Source: Strigamia acuminata
Lineage: Eukaryota > Arthropoda > Chilopoda > Geophilomorpha > Linotaeniidae
Length of the DNA stretch: 64,000 nt
NCBI GenBank assembly: GCA_949358305.1
Contig: OX442315.1
Location: forward strand, 25,508,427 to 25,572,426
Reading direction: 5' to 3'
Below the pieces are notes generated by a model. That model was not told the DNA's origin, searched no databases, and saw only the letters and a program-made list of their open reading frames with translations. Shown here piece after piece: positions 51,601 through 61,554 of the stretch (positions are counted from its first letter, which is position 1; each line of letters opens with the position of its first letter). The translations under genes were made by a program, and so were the position numbers.

Positions 51601-54600
51601 AAAAAAGAATTTTTCTCTTTTTTTTTTTAGAACTATTGGTAATAAAACAGTTGGGAAAAAGCGAACTAGAGAGGTTTGGAATATTCAAGTGAGGCAATAA
51701 AAACTTTAGGACTTATTTCGACCCAAGTTCCTAAGATATTTATATACTGTACACTGAAGTTTATAAAATAATACTTAACAAAAGAGAATTTAGTCGTTTT
51801 CAAGATTCACTTAGCGGAAATGATATTTATAATGTATAACAGCATTTAGAAAGATCCTTTATAAGTTATCTATTTGAAAGAGGTTGTAAGTTGTAAAATG
51901 TTAACATCTAAAATTGATGTTATAACTCGAAAGAGATGAAAAGAAGAACTATCTTAGGCTTCATTGTGTTATTTTTTGAAAAGTTTGGTAAGCAAATTTA
52001 TCCTGCATTTATAATGGTTGAAAATACGAATAGGCTCAAACCCCGAAGTGAAGTTATGCTGTCAGCGTGTAATCCGTTGTTAAAGTGTATAAATTTCCAT
52101 TAAAAAGAAAACCCTTGTTGAGGTCATCCGAGTCCGAGGTTCTATACATGTGCAGGCTACATATCTAGATTTCTAATCAAACCAGCAATGAATTTTATGA
52201 TGTATAAACAGTAGTTGCTCTTGGAAATTGACGGCTGCGTACGTTTCAGTACGCTACCGTTGTGTAAAAATCTTCTGGCATGTAAATGTGGTTGAAAGGA
52301 TGAAAATATTGTGATTTATAATGGATTATTTATCTTTAAGAAATCTAATAGGACTAGGGGGAACAAACTGAAGTAAAATAAATTGTGGAAAAGTTTGTGA
52401 TGCAAGCACTGTTTTATTTGTGCTCCCACAAGGTTATCTGACACATAACTTGGCTGACAAGAGAAAAAAATATAGAAAGGGAGTAAAAAAAAGTTGATTT
52501 CTTTTTCCGACTTAATCAGGGTGTATTGCAAGAGTGCAGAATCCATTTGGCTTGTGCAATTGGGGAAAGGCCAAAATCATTTAAAAAGTCTTTTCATTGG
52601 TGAATTACGTAGATGCGATTATCTTAAGGTGGAACAGTGGAACTGCAAAACGTTGACTTGTTTTTGTCAACATGGATTTTTTTTTTATGTCTTATGTCTG
52701 CGTGAAGCAGTCTACTGGTATTTGAAAATGGGGAAATGTGCAGATTTAGTGATAGTGATAGCAAAATTTGGGATGAAATCACTTAGATCTCGTCTAGCAA
52801 TTCTTTTGTAGTTCATTTGCGAGATTGCATTTTGTATAGGTTGGCTGAATCAGCGGATATGACGTCGGCGAAAAAGCTTTCAACATTTTAGCTTAGATCT
52901 AAAGCTGTGAAAATTGTTCAGCCTTGTTCAACTGCTCTGCTCTTAACGTGATAACTTTTTTAATGGATCGAGCTAGACTGGTGCCTTCTTATGTTGGAAA
53001 GAAAAGGACTGGCATGGAAAAATTTAATTTTCTTTTAGGAAAAATTGAATTTCAATGAGATGTTAGTTAAAATTCGTTGGAAGAAAAATATTTTTCAACC
53101 TGGGTTTTTGTACTTTTACCGTGTAATTGATTTTACGCTCCCTGTAAAAACTTGCCGCATTCAACCATGTAATAGATTGAAGTTCGAGTTGAAAGAGGGC
53201 GGTAGAGGCCATCGCAATCCATCATTCAACTTTCATTTTCAGAAATTTGTAGCTCTAGTAACCAAGAATTGAAGATAATTGAATTCTAGACTGCAAAGAT
53301 TAACTTGAGAAAAAAATATATTATTTTTATTATTTTTATCTGTATAAAAAATCTTATTTTTTTGCGCTTATTTGGTCGTATAAATTTATTCTGCCGCTTA
53401 ATTTAGAGTAAAAAAAAATGGTGGCAGAATCCTAAAGCGGTATGTCGTGTGCAAAAAAAAATCTGAGCCTAAGGAAGCGAAAAAATAGAAATGATGAATG
53501 GATAAAAGTTTGCTGAGTATTATAAGCTTGATGAATTTATGTCTACTTGAAGGGGAAATGTATATTTGCATCAAGCTGTCATCTTGTTTTCATATTATGT
53601 TGATGGTATTGGAATTAATTTTGGAAAGGAAAAGAGAAAAAAATTGTTTTTCGATTTTTTACAATTTATTTTGAACATTCAACTGAAAATGGCATCATCT
53701 TGAATCGACCTCGCTCCAATAAGAGTTGCCAGGGATTGTGTACACCGAGGCGGCATGGTGTTGTGCACACATTCAGAAAATGAATTGGGCATTTTGAGTG
53801 TTTGAGTTGAGCATCAACATCCAGCAGTAATAAATCCAAACTCTTATATTAACGTTTAAAATTCATCGCAGCTTTAATATAAAAAATGTTTTTTATTCTT
53901 TATTTGTAAGCAACTTGAGTCTACATTGCATATTCACCTTTGCTTGTTCCCAAGAAACAGTTGTAAGGGATTTGTCTAAGTTTTTGAATACGTTTTCCGG
54001 ATTTTATGAGCCTCGTGTGACACATTCAGGGAAAAACAATGATGTGTGCATCTCTAGGCAAAACCAGCGTGATTGATATTATTTAACCAGATATCTTGTT
54101 CTTATGATGAGGAAAAAAAATGTAAATATATTTTTTTTTCTTCCTTCTTTTCAGTTCATATAAAGAAACTATGCAGTCGAAATCGCCATCCTCTCCATAG
54201 GAAAATTGATGGAGCAGTATTGCATGCTGAGAGTGTCCAACGCATTGACTGTCTTATTACATTCCACACTGATTCTGTCCTGCAGAGGTTTATGCTTCGA
54301 TTTGAAGAATTGCGCCTGGACTGCAATGACCATTTATATATCTACGATGGAACAAATACTTTTGGAAATTACAAGGTGGCCAATTTCTTAGCTCATTTCG
54401 TCGTGTAGTAAAGTTAACGACTTGTTGTGCTTTAATTATCACAACTCGTAATCGGTTTTCTTTTTATTGCACTGTCAAAGTTGGTATATAATAAGCTAAC
54501 TGTTTTTTATTTCATTCCCAGGTTGACCTCTCATGCGGTCACAATAAACAGAGTGTTGGTACTATATACACAGATAGTAATCAAGTGAGTCTCAAGTATG

Positions 54601-56216
54601 TGACAGATGGATGGGTTCAAGAAGGAAGTGGCTTTAAACTGGTGCTTACCGCCATTAAACATGCCAGTAAGATTTATTTGTTGTTATTGATTTGTTTCTT
54701 CTTTCTTTCTCTTTTTTTTTTGTATTATTTATTTCAGTAGTATTTGTTTTTGCGTGACAACTTTGACATCAAAGTATGATGTTTAATGTCATTATTTTGT
54801 AACTGGAATTTTCAAAATTTATTGAATTTAACATTAAAAAGAGCTTTCGTCAGCTGAAATGTAATGATCTTTTATGAGGGGAGGAAAGTTCGTTTTCAAG
54901 ATCCTTTTAAAGTGCACAATATTAAAATTTCAAGGAATGAAATGGCATATTTTTGCCAGTGATTATCAAGGATTGTTTTTAAAAAAAAATAAATGGTAGA
55001 GTGGAGTGGAGTGGTGTAGAGGAATGCGATGGGGGGGATTGTAAATGACACGACACTAGAAAGTGGTTCGATTTACTTTGTCGTCTAGTAGTTTGCAAAA
55101 TTGCAACTGTGACAGTTAAATACGGGAAACATATGGTTGTCTAGACAGATCTTTTTTTAACACTGCTCTCATTTTCTTTTGTTTTGCAGGTGGTTTGTGC
55201 TTAGGTTTCGTTTGCCGAAACAACTTTTGTATTGACAATGACTTGCTTTGTGATGGCGTCAACCATTGTAGCGATAACTCCGATGAATCATCAGCGCTAG
55301 CGCTGTGCTTAGGTGAGTTGGGAATGAGAAGTAAAATTGAACGCTCTGACACGGTCATCAATTTCTATTGTCAAGCGTTGCAGCGACGATAGCAAATAGA
55401 AATGGATGTTTCATTCATTGTGATTGACCGTTTTGCTGATAATTGTCTACTTATATTTTCTCTAATTTTAATTTAAATGCAGATGATAGCAGTAACGGCA
55501 ATGTTTTGGGCTTGGGCATGAACATTTTTATTGCCATCGTGGTGAGCATATTCAGCATTTGCTTCATTTTCATCGTCGGCGTCGTTATTTGCATTTGTCG
55601 CCGGCAAAGGCTGCGAGCAGCAGCCGCTGGAGCCAACAACGTGGCGGCCCATCCCAATTATCCAAGTGAGTGTCCTTCTTACCCCCAATGGGATAACAAC
55701 TCCAGAACTACCTACAATCCATCCGCAATCAACCACCAAGGACTGAATAACGTTAATAGTTATTATTTGTGATCAAAGTTACCGCCACATAAGATTTTTA
55801 AAAAATCGATTCAAGGTGGCGGATGTGTAATATATGGTATACATAGCAATCTTTATTGATAAAAAAAAACAGTTAGTAAGAAAAGTCATTTAAAGTATTA
55901 CAATTTGGATTGAATTTGAATATATGAATTTATATTAAGTTATATTAGCTTTTGCTTTTCCTAATTTGTTAATTTTTTTAAATTAATTCATTCATTAATT
56001 CTTTGTTTCTTTTTAAAACATTTGAAATGTATGGTGTGTGTGACGAGTAGGCGAGATTGCCGTTAAGCACATTTCTTTTTAGTGCAGCACGGCTATCCCC
56101 CGCCGACAGGGGGCCATCCGGAGAAACCCCCGCCTTATCCGGGAAACATGTACTCCCCTGCGGGAGGGATCGGCTACAGTACTCATCAGGGAAGCATTTA
56201 TTACCCAACAAAATAA
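42628..56216 (+). CDS. Type I membrane protein with one CUB and one LDLa domain, 298 aa (289-aa alternative)
   Basis: Exons 42628-42718, 54155-54375, 54522-54666, 55190-55312, 55483-55665 and 56083-56216 (897 nt, in frame). Residues 1-25 are a signal peptide (EAWLVLLLLLLASVFA). About 36-150 form a CUB domain with four cysteines, HLYIYDG and GWVQEGSGFKL. About 154-191 form an LDLa module with six cysteines and the calcium-binding acidic box DGVNHCSDNSDE. A membrane span covers ~207-230 (IFIAIVVSIFSICFIFIVG), followed by a basic stop-transfer CRRQRLR and a Pro/Tyr-rich tail with a PPPY motif. The layout resembles human LDLRAD2 and a reduced Neto; strict orthology is not claimed. It is probably a surface co-receptor or binding protein. 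Reading through the 55,665 donor gives another in-frame tail stopping at 55,772. Intron 1 spans 11.4 kb. Confidence 0.9.
45331..45359. repeat. CT microsatellite
   Basis: CT dinucleotide run with one TG interruption, in the long first intron of the CUB/LDLa gene. Confidence 0.85.
50041..50200. mobile_element. Degenerate DNA-transposon fragments
   Basis: CCCAGGCCCAGTTTTCCCAC, a perfect 14-bp palindrome CCAGGCATGCCTGG (50,072-50,085) and GGGGCGGCCTTTTTAT resemble terminal pieces of hAT-type elements. A second terminus-like word, CAGGAGCGGATTCATAG, starts at about 50,184. I could not pair either with an opposite end or find duplications, so boundaries are approximate. Confidence 0.3.
55666..55772 (+). 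CDS. Alternative C-terminal coding extension (retained intron) of the CUB/LDLa protein
   Basis: If the donor at 55,666 (GTGAGT) is not used, the frame stays open for 35 more codons and ends TAT TAT TTG TGA at 55,772. The encoded tail is Ser/Tyr/Asn-rich (CPSYPQWDNN, TTYNPS, VNSYYL) and lacks the PPPY motif of the spliced form. The total becomes 870 nt (289 aa). The long open frame suggests it may be translated, but a chance open intron cannot be excluded. Confidence 0.5.
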
Positions 56217-57111
56217 AGGTTGGCTTCTCCAGGTAATTATCGAGTGTCTTTGTCAAGTAGCTTCTATCGGAAGTAGAAATAATTGCACGATAAAATTTGA
56301 TGGAGACACCCTTGAGTAACTATTCTATAATCAATTCTCTCTTTTTTTTCTCTCTCTTCTTTTTGTTAATATTTATTTTAGATCCCCGAAAAAATCCAAT
56401 CCTTCCCGCAGGGAGAAAGGCGAGTGGCTCGTTTAAACCGCATTTGGTTTCATTTTGATTGCCAACAAAGAAAGAAAAAGTATTTAAAGTGTGGCTTTTT
56501 TTTATGGGTTTTTTTTTATATTGTTTTTGTCAGTTAAATTTAAAATGATGGCTCCCTCCTTCTTCTGTTCACTATCCCCATCAATTAAAAAAAAGCTGTT
56601 TCTTGACGTAATTTTTGTTTTACCGTATCACTTATCTGGATGGAGGGTCACGCATTTGCATATCAAAGTGCTCATTTTAAGTTGTTGAAATTATCAGGAG
56701 TGCCATTAAGTGTGATTGAGTGATGTACTGGGACCAGACATATTTTGGATGGAAATTTAAAAATAGATGTGATGTAAAAGAAAGGAAAAGAAAAGAAAAA
56801 AAAAACATAATTAGGAAAGGTTAAATGTCTTTCAATGTGTGTTTTTCACAAGAGAAGTAAAATTAGTAATTTATTAGTGAAATGAGAATATGTGAGAGCT
56901 GAATTGGTATTCTATAGATATGGTGGTAGTCATAAACTGCTACATTGAATAATGTATATTGAACATTTATATATATTCTTATTTTACTGATGTAAACTTA
57001 AGAATTGAGAAGATTGATTACTGTTTTGAGATAAGGCCTACTCCACAAATGAATTATGTTCTTGATAGTATCATTGACAACATTACACTTTGCTATAATG
57101 ACGGAATAATG

Positions 57112-57336
57112 GGTGCGTTCAATCTGTAAAAAATAATCGAAAAATGTATCTTTTAGCGAGTCAAAACAAAAGGGTGAATGAAAAAGATATTGTAGAGTTG
57201 GCTTTGGCTTGACAGAATTGCGCTTTGCAGGTGCATAGCTTCATCACGTGATTCAAAGTATGTTCAATGCAAGAGATATCTGCGCTGCCTTTATGAGAGC
57301 GGAATGCATTTCTGCTTGTCATAGATTGAACGCACC
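57112..57336. mobile_element. 225-bp MITE in the receptor 3' region
   Basis: Perfect 14-bp inverted ends GGTGCGTTCAATCT and AGATTGAACGCACC are flanked by TAATG on both sides (57,107-57,111 and 57,337-57,341), which I read as a 5-bp target-site duplication. It is non-coding, with termini unlike the other elements in this window. If the receptor message ends near 58,700, the element is transcribed within its 3'-UTR and could form a hairpin stem there. Confidence 0.8.
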
Positions 57337-58132
57337 TAATGTTTGAATAAGTCCAACTTTTACTTACAATGCATTTTTCTATGTTGATGTAAAATTCTTG
57401 AGTCTTTGCTCTCTTTTTTTTTTTAAAGGTATTTTATCCAATTTTTTAAAACAAAATTTTTTATTTTATAATGACGTATACGAGCAACAGTACATGTACT
57501 TTAAAAAAAATAAGACTTTCTGTGTTGCCATAGGAATCATAAGATGAGTATCATCCAAATTTCTCAGTATCAGCTATTGTTGTGCTGTTGCTATAAAAGT
57601 TCATAGTCATTGTAATTTAATCTTTGAGTTAAACATAATGCTTTGCCTTTTCTATTAGAAGAGGAGATATAATTAGGCTTATTTATGTGTTTGAAAGTTG
57701 ATCCACCAATTGTAATCTTCACTTCTCCAGTTTTATAAACTTGCCGTTAGATGTCAATGTGATGCCTAACATCCAAATGAACCGTGGACGTTGAGCTTTT
57801 AAGCGTCCCTACAACTTTACAAAAAAAATGAAGTACCGGTAACAAAATAATAAATGTAATTTTTTGTTTTTTGGTTGACCCAACACCTTTTGTTGGCAAA
57901 TTTGTTTAGAAACAGATTTCGGTTTTTACTCTTAGATTTTTACAATTTTTACACTATTTGTACCAATAAAAAAATAACATCTTTGCCAATTTTGCATTTT
58001 ATTCCATCCATGGTTGATTTTTTGCTTGTAAGCTTAGCATAAAACTCGGTGTATTTCTTCAAATTTCAAAGACAAGAATCAAGTTAGAAATGCTGCTAAT
58101 TTTGTACTCTTGAACTTTTCAACAAAAAAATT

Positions 58133-58163
58133 ATAAATAAATAAATAAATAAATAAATAAATA
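58133..58163. repeat. AAAT microsatellite
   Basis: About seven tandem AAAT units in the 3' region of the CUB/LDLa gene. Confidence 0.9.
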
Positions 58164-58293
58164 TTGAAGGAAAATGGCACCCATTTTGAACAGCATTGTA
58201 AAACCCATTAGAATCAGCATTTCATTCTAGCAATGCTTTTTTTTATGTACAGATAAATGTGATAGAATTATTCTATTGTATGTATGTACATAC

Positions 58294-58340
58294 TAATATA
58301 TATATATACATAAACATATATATATACATATATATAATAT
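58294..58340. repeat. TA-rich microsatellite
   Basis: Alternating TA tracts broken by ACATA units, non-coding. Confidence 0.85.
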
Positions 58341-58686
58341 AAGACGTGAAAAGTGGGCTTATAAAGACACCTAAGTACATTAGGCCTTGTATTTGCTTGA
58401 TTAATATTTTATTGTTAATAGAGTTGCTACAGACATAATGAGAGATAAGTTGTGTTTAGTTAAGAGAAAAGTTATGTTTTATTTCAACTACGGTATATAC
58501 TGTATTATTAATAATTTCTGTACACATTTAATATTTTAATCGCAGCCCTTAGCTTCGTATTTCCATCGTGCACTTGAGCCCTGTTCTGTGATGTCACCAA
58601 ATTTCACGATGGTTGTAGTCGATTAATTCGATTTGTACAAATTAAAACTGTCCTAACACAGCAGTCCATGTATGTGAAATGCACCA

Positions 58687-58692
58687 AATAAA
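58687..58692 (+). terminator. Polyadenylation signal, likely for the CUB/LDLa gene
   Basis: AATAAA followed within 30 nt by GTTGCTCTACTTTTATTTTT, a T-rich downstream element. No closer plus-strand gene could use it. Confidence 0.45.
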
Positions 58693-59122
58693 AAGAATAT
58701 CTCGTTTTCAAAAGTTGCTCTACTTTTATTTTTTCATCTAATATAAACTTTCAACCCCCAATCCCCGGTATAATAAAAAAGATTATACAAAACAAAACAA
58801 AAACTTGTCGCTTTAGTTTACATCTTGTACCTGTATCGAATCGTTTTCATTTACTCAAAGACATTCAACTACGATTTTAAACTGCAGGTTTTAATTGGTA
58901 ACGCAACGCTTCTTTGAGTATGAATTTGATGGTGAAAAATCGATTCGGTTGGTTTCACATTTATTTGGGTGGTTGGTTTTGCTTTGTGAAGTTGATTGTC
59001 CTGAATGATTTCTTCAACGATAACACTTAAACGGCATCTCACGATGAGTCGAACTGAAAAGGCAAAACACGGTTCCACCAGTCGGCGCCATCTAGGTCAC
59101 CAAATGCGATCAACCAAACGTC

Positions 59123-59130
59123 TATAAAAG
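59123..59130 (+). promoter_or_regulatory. TATA box of the histidine-rich peptide gene
   Basis: TATAAAAG lies 48 bp before the ATG at 59,171, leaving room for a leader of about 15-25 nt. A sharp TATA promoter with a tiny leader fits a short, strongly expressed secretory gene. Confidence 0.65.
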
Positions 59131-59170
59131 CAAAAACATTCAGATTAGAGCTAGACGAGAACTCGCAAAA

Positions 59171-59522
59171 ATGACGGTAAACACCAGTTTAGGAAGGTTT
59201 TTGTGAAGTTTACTCGGGTTTAGCCATCAATTTTCTTTTTATGTTTGCAGAAAAGCATTTTATTGGTCGCTGTACTACTTCTTGCGCTTGCAACAGTAAC
59301 GTGTAACCCATTTCCCGGTAAGATGTAAACTTGTGATACAATGCTTTAGATTGCTTTATATAGAAACGTAAATTGGTTGCAGGGCATGGTAGCCATGGAC
59401 GTGTCCACATTTCCGTCCACCGAGGTCCATCACACGGTCACGGACACCATTCTTTTGCGCCGTTTTCTTATTACGTCAAGCAGCCCGAAGATGACAGTGG
59501 ACACCACGGACATGGATATTGA
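59171..59522 (+). CDS. Histidine-rich secreted peptide precursor, 3 exons, 70 aa
   Basis: Exons 59171-59176, 59251-59317 and 59383-59522 join in frame (213 nt). Residues 1-21 (MTKSILLVAVLLLALATVTC) are a classic signal peptide. The remaining ~49 residues contain 11 histidines in Gly-His, Ser-His and His-His contexts (GHGSHGRVHISVHRGPSHGH, later SGHHGHGY), an aromatic patch (FAPFSYYV) and an acidic PEDD. No dibasic processing site is visible and the only cysteine is at the signal end. Such peptides commonly bind zinc or copper, or act as pH-sensitive antimicrobials or matrix peptides. None of this is shown here, and it does not look like the tunicate clavanins or styelins I know. AATAAA at 59,838-59,843 is a plausible polyadenylation signal. 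Confidence 0.85.
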
Positions 59523-60030
59523 AACTAGCATTCAGAGACCACCGCGTTTCTGGTTGTGACTAAACCTTAAACATATTCTAACTTTAAAATGGATTTATTC
59601 CTGTACAAAATATACATAATTTTCATAATAATGATCCAGTTATTGTACATTTAATTTACTGTGTTTTAAAATTAAAAATTAAGGTGGATCTTGTCACGAA
59701 AGTTTTACAGTTTCAATCTGTGAGTTACAAATTGTCCTTTCTTTACCCATATCACTTTACTGCATTATTTTAGGGCAGTTAGTAAATGTTAAATTCATAT
59801 CACTTGACCACAATGTGCTTAGTGGTTTCGAAACCTAAATAAAGGAACAAATTATTTAATTTTGTATAAAAAATAAATCAGTTTCACAAGATGTCATCTT
59901 GAGAACGTACACACTCGTACTGCAGTATTTTACGTTTATTATTTCTTTCTTGTATTACTTCTTGTACTATATTACTTTCCAAGTTCCATCAATTTTAATA
60001 TTGATTTAAAAATTAAATTTTTTTTTGTAG
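59523..60030. other. Spacer with 3' end of the histidine-rich gene
   Basis: AT-rich. Contains the AATAAA at 59,838-59,843 and, at its right edge, an acceptor (TTTTTTTTTGTAG ending 60,030). No coding segment seen. Confidence 0.6.
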
Positions 60031-60055
60031 CACTGATGTCGTGGCTACAAATAAT

Positions 60056-60481
60056 ATGATAGAAATAGATGTGGAACTAGAACAAATTGGAATTCCTGTT
60101 GAATTTTTACATGTTCCCGAAAGTTCACGGAAGACGCCAGGTTTTCACCGTTTACACTCGTTTACACTCGTCCTTGACGGAATTGCGTTCGGAAGCGACG
60201 CCATGTGTGGATATCATCTATCGAGCAGTACCGTAGAGCACTTCGCTCGTAACATTTTGATCAGACAGCCCAGTACCGATAATGTAAACAAATTATTTGC
60301 ATTCGTGAATCAAATGGCAGAATGTATTACTCCGTTGCTACATGAGCGAATTTATGTGGAAGAAGTTTTTCAGGAATATACTACTGAACTTACTTTTCTA
60401 AATGCATGTATTTGCAAGGCGTACTTCTTTTCCACCGATCCGGTCAAATGCAACCTTTACTCAGACGTTGTATTCGACTAA
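60056..60481 (+). CDS. Unknown intracellular protein or terminal exon, 141 aa
   Basis: A single open frame follows a strong acceptor ending at 60,030. The first in-frame ATG is 25 nt downstream, at 60,056. The acceptor may therefore carry a non-coding leader (141-aa product), or a coding upstream exon may exist. The sequence begins MIEIDVELEQIGIPVEFLHV, has CGYHLSSSTVEHFARNILI in the middle and ends YSDVVFD. It looks like a mixed alpha/beta soluble protein with no signal peptide or membrane span. I do not recognise the family. A 10-bp unit (TTTACACTCG) is tandemly duplicated at 60,151-60,170. As 10 is not a multiple of three, gain or loss of one copy would shift the frame. AATAAA occurs near 60,596. 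The gene converges with the minus-strand exon at 60,867. Confidence 0.55.
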   Translation: MIEIDVELEQIGIPVEFLHVPESSRKTPGFHRLHSFTLVLDGIAFGSDAMCGYHLSSSTVEHFARNILIRQPSTDNVNKLFAFVNQMAECITPLLHERIYVEEVFQEYTTELTFLNACICKAYFFSTDPVKCNLYSDVVFD

Positions 60482-60866
60482 GTTTACTGCTACAACAGAT
60501 GTAGGTCTCCCCAAATGTCTAATTCGACGCTAACCGCTTTTGATTTTCCATGGACGAGCACCGTGTGGTGAAGCTGACCATCGACCATTTAAAAAAATAA
60601 ATCTTCAAAAAAATAAAAAAAGACAAACGTTAAAAAAAATCATTAAAAACAAAAAAAATCTTCAAAAATCTTCAAAAATCAAGAAAAACCTTGAAAAATT
60701 ATTAAATATTTCAGATTATAAATTATGTTTTGGTAAAATAAATATTTTATTTTTAAATTCCCTGTAAATTGTTATAAAAAATATTTGTTTTCAAGTCGTT
60801 CAAGTCATTCACAATGCATCGATAATGAATGCAGTTTAATGAGGATCATTAAATTTTTGTGTAAAT
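60482..60866. other. A-rich spacer between two convergent genes
   Basis: From 60,590 to 60,710 the plus strand is almost pure A with repeated CTTCAAAAAT words. It is either a decayed poly-A-type insertion or simple-sequence 3'-UTR. Polyadenylation hexamers for both strands are present (AATAAA and TTTATT). No gene seen. Confidence 0.55.
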
Positions 60867-61196
60867 TTACTCTTGCACGGCCTCGTGTTCAACTAAATTC
60901 TTTTCTTGGCGTTTAATTTCCGCATAAATATACTCAATAGATTTTTCGTCCTCGGTTTTCTGCCTCTTATTCGGCGGCCCAGCCTTCTCGTACTCGAACG
61001 ACGTAAAAATCGTCGTGCAACTAACGTCTAAACACCTACTAGCTTCGGCGCTTGATTCAAAACTGCACGAGACCGAGGCTTGGTAATCCAGCGATCCGGA
61101 CAGACTGTCTCTGCCCTCAGTTGTCAAGCTCAAGGCCAAGCTGTCGTTGTCGGTCGGTGCATTCGCGTAGGTTTCCTCGCTATCGAGTAAGTCCTC
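60867..61196 (-). CDS. Terminal coding exon of an unknown minus-strand gene, 109 codons
   Basis: On the minus strand, GTTATCTTAG is followed by an open frame from 61,196 to the stop at 60,867-60,869. It has no ATG in its first part, so at least one upstream exon is missing. It encodes an acidic, serine-rich stretch (EDLLDSEETYANAPTDND, then SLSGSLDYQASVSCSFESS), a possible nuclear-localisation patch PPNKRQKTEDE and a charged helix IEYIYAEIKRQEKNLVEHE. This reads like the C-terminal tail of a nuclear or regulatory protein. The 360 bp between this exon and the GALNS start show no obvious partner exon, so the 5' part may lie within or beyond GALNS. Confidence 0.55.
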   Translation of the reverse strand, partial: EDLLDSEETYANAPTDNDSLALSLTTEGRDSLSGSLDYQASVSCSFESSAEASRCLDVSCTTIFTSFEYEKAGPPNKRQKTEDEKSIEYIYAEIKRQEKNLVEHEAVQE

Positions 61197-61554
61197 CTAA
61201 GATAACGACACTTTGTTTCACTGATTTCTCAAGACTGCAGTGAAGAGCAAAGGAAAATCACATACTATTGATGTAATTATTATAGTTTTAAAACTTTTGA
61301 CTAAAAATTGATAATCACAGTTAAAATTGTCATATTATGGCATTTCATATTTTTCATGTCGCAATACCTTTAAAAATATTATTTAAATTTTGAAAACATT
61401 TTTACAATTGTTATTCAATTTTTACGAAAAAAAAAATTCCTGTTCCAATTCCTTTAAAGTTTGATATAATTTGACCTACTTTAATTGTTTACAAACATTT
61501 TATATTGAATGACACCAATACTAATACGATAATATTTCGACCGACTCATCAGTA
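61197..61554. other. Spacer before GALNS
   Basis: AT-rich DNA between the minus-strand unknown exon and the GALNS start. It should hold the GALNS promoter, but no TATA box or other clear site is seen. Confidence 0.5.

Larger units (their letters stand above)
42719..54154. other. Very long first intron of the CUB/LDLa gene
   Basis: The intron runs from GTAAGT at 42,719 to a TTCCTTCTTTTCAG acceptor at 54,154, separating the signal-peptide exon from the CUB exons. Open frames inside (longest about 145 codons, minus strand near 48,500-48,918) have no family signature, splice partners or coding composition. It holds a CT microsatellite, A-rich simple DNA near 46,040-46,098 and possible transposon fragments near 50,041. 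Such long first introns often carry regulatory elements, but I see no specific site. Confidence 0.75.
56217..59122. other. Long 3' region of the CUB/LDLa gene and spacer
   Basis: A GTAATT donor at 56,233 and a TTATTTTAG acceptor before 56,382 suggest a 3'-UTR intron starting 16 nt after the stop. The AATAAA at 58,687-58,692, followed by T-rich DNA, is a likely distal polyadenylation signal, implying a 3'-UTR of about 2.4 kb. The stretch holds the MITE at 57,112 and AAAT and TA microsatellites. No other coding gene is visible. Confidence 0.6.
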
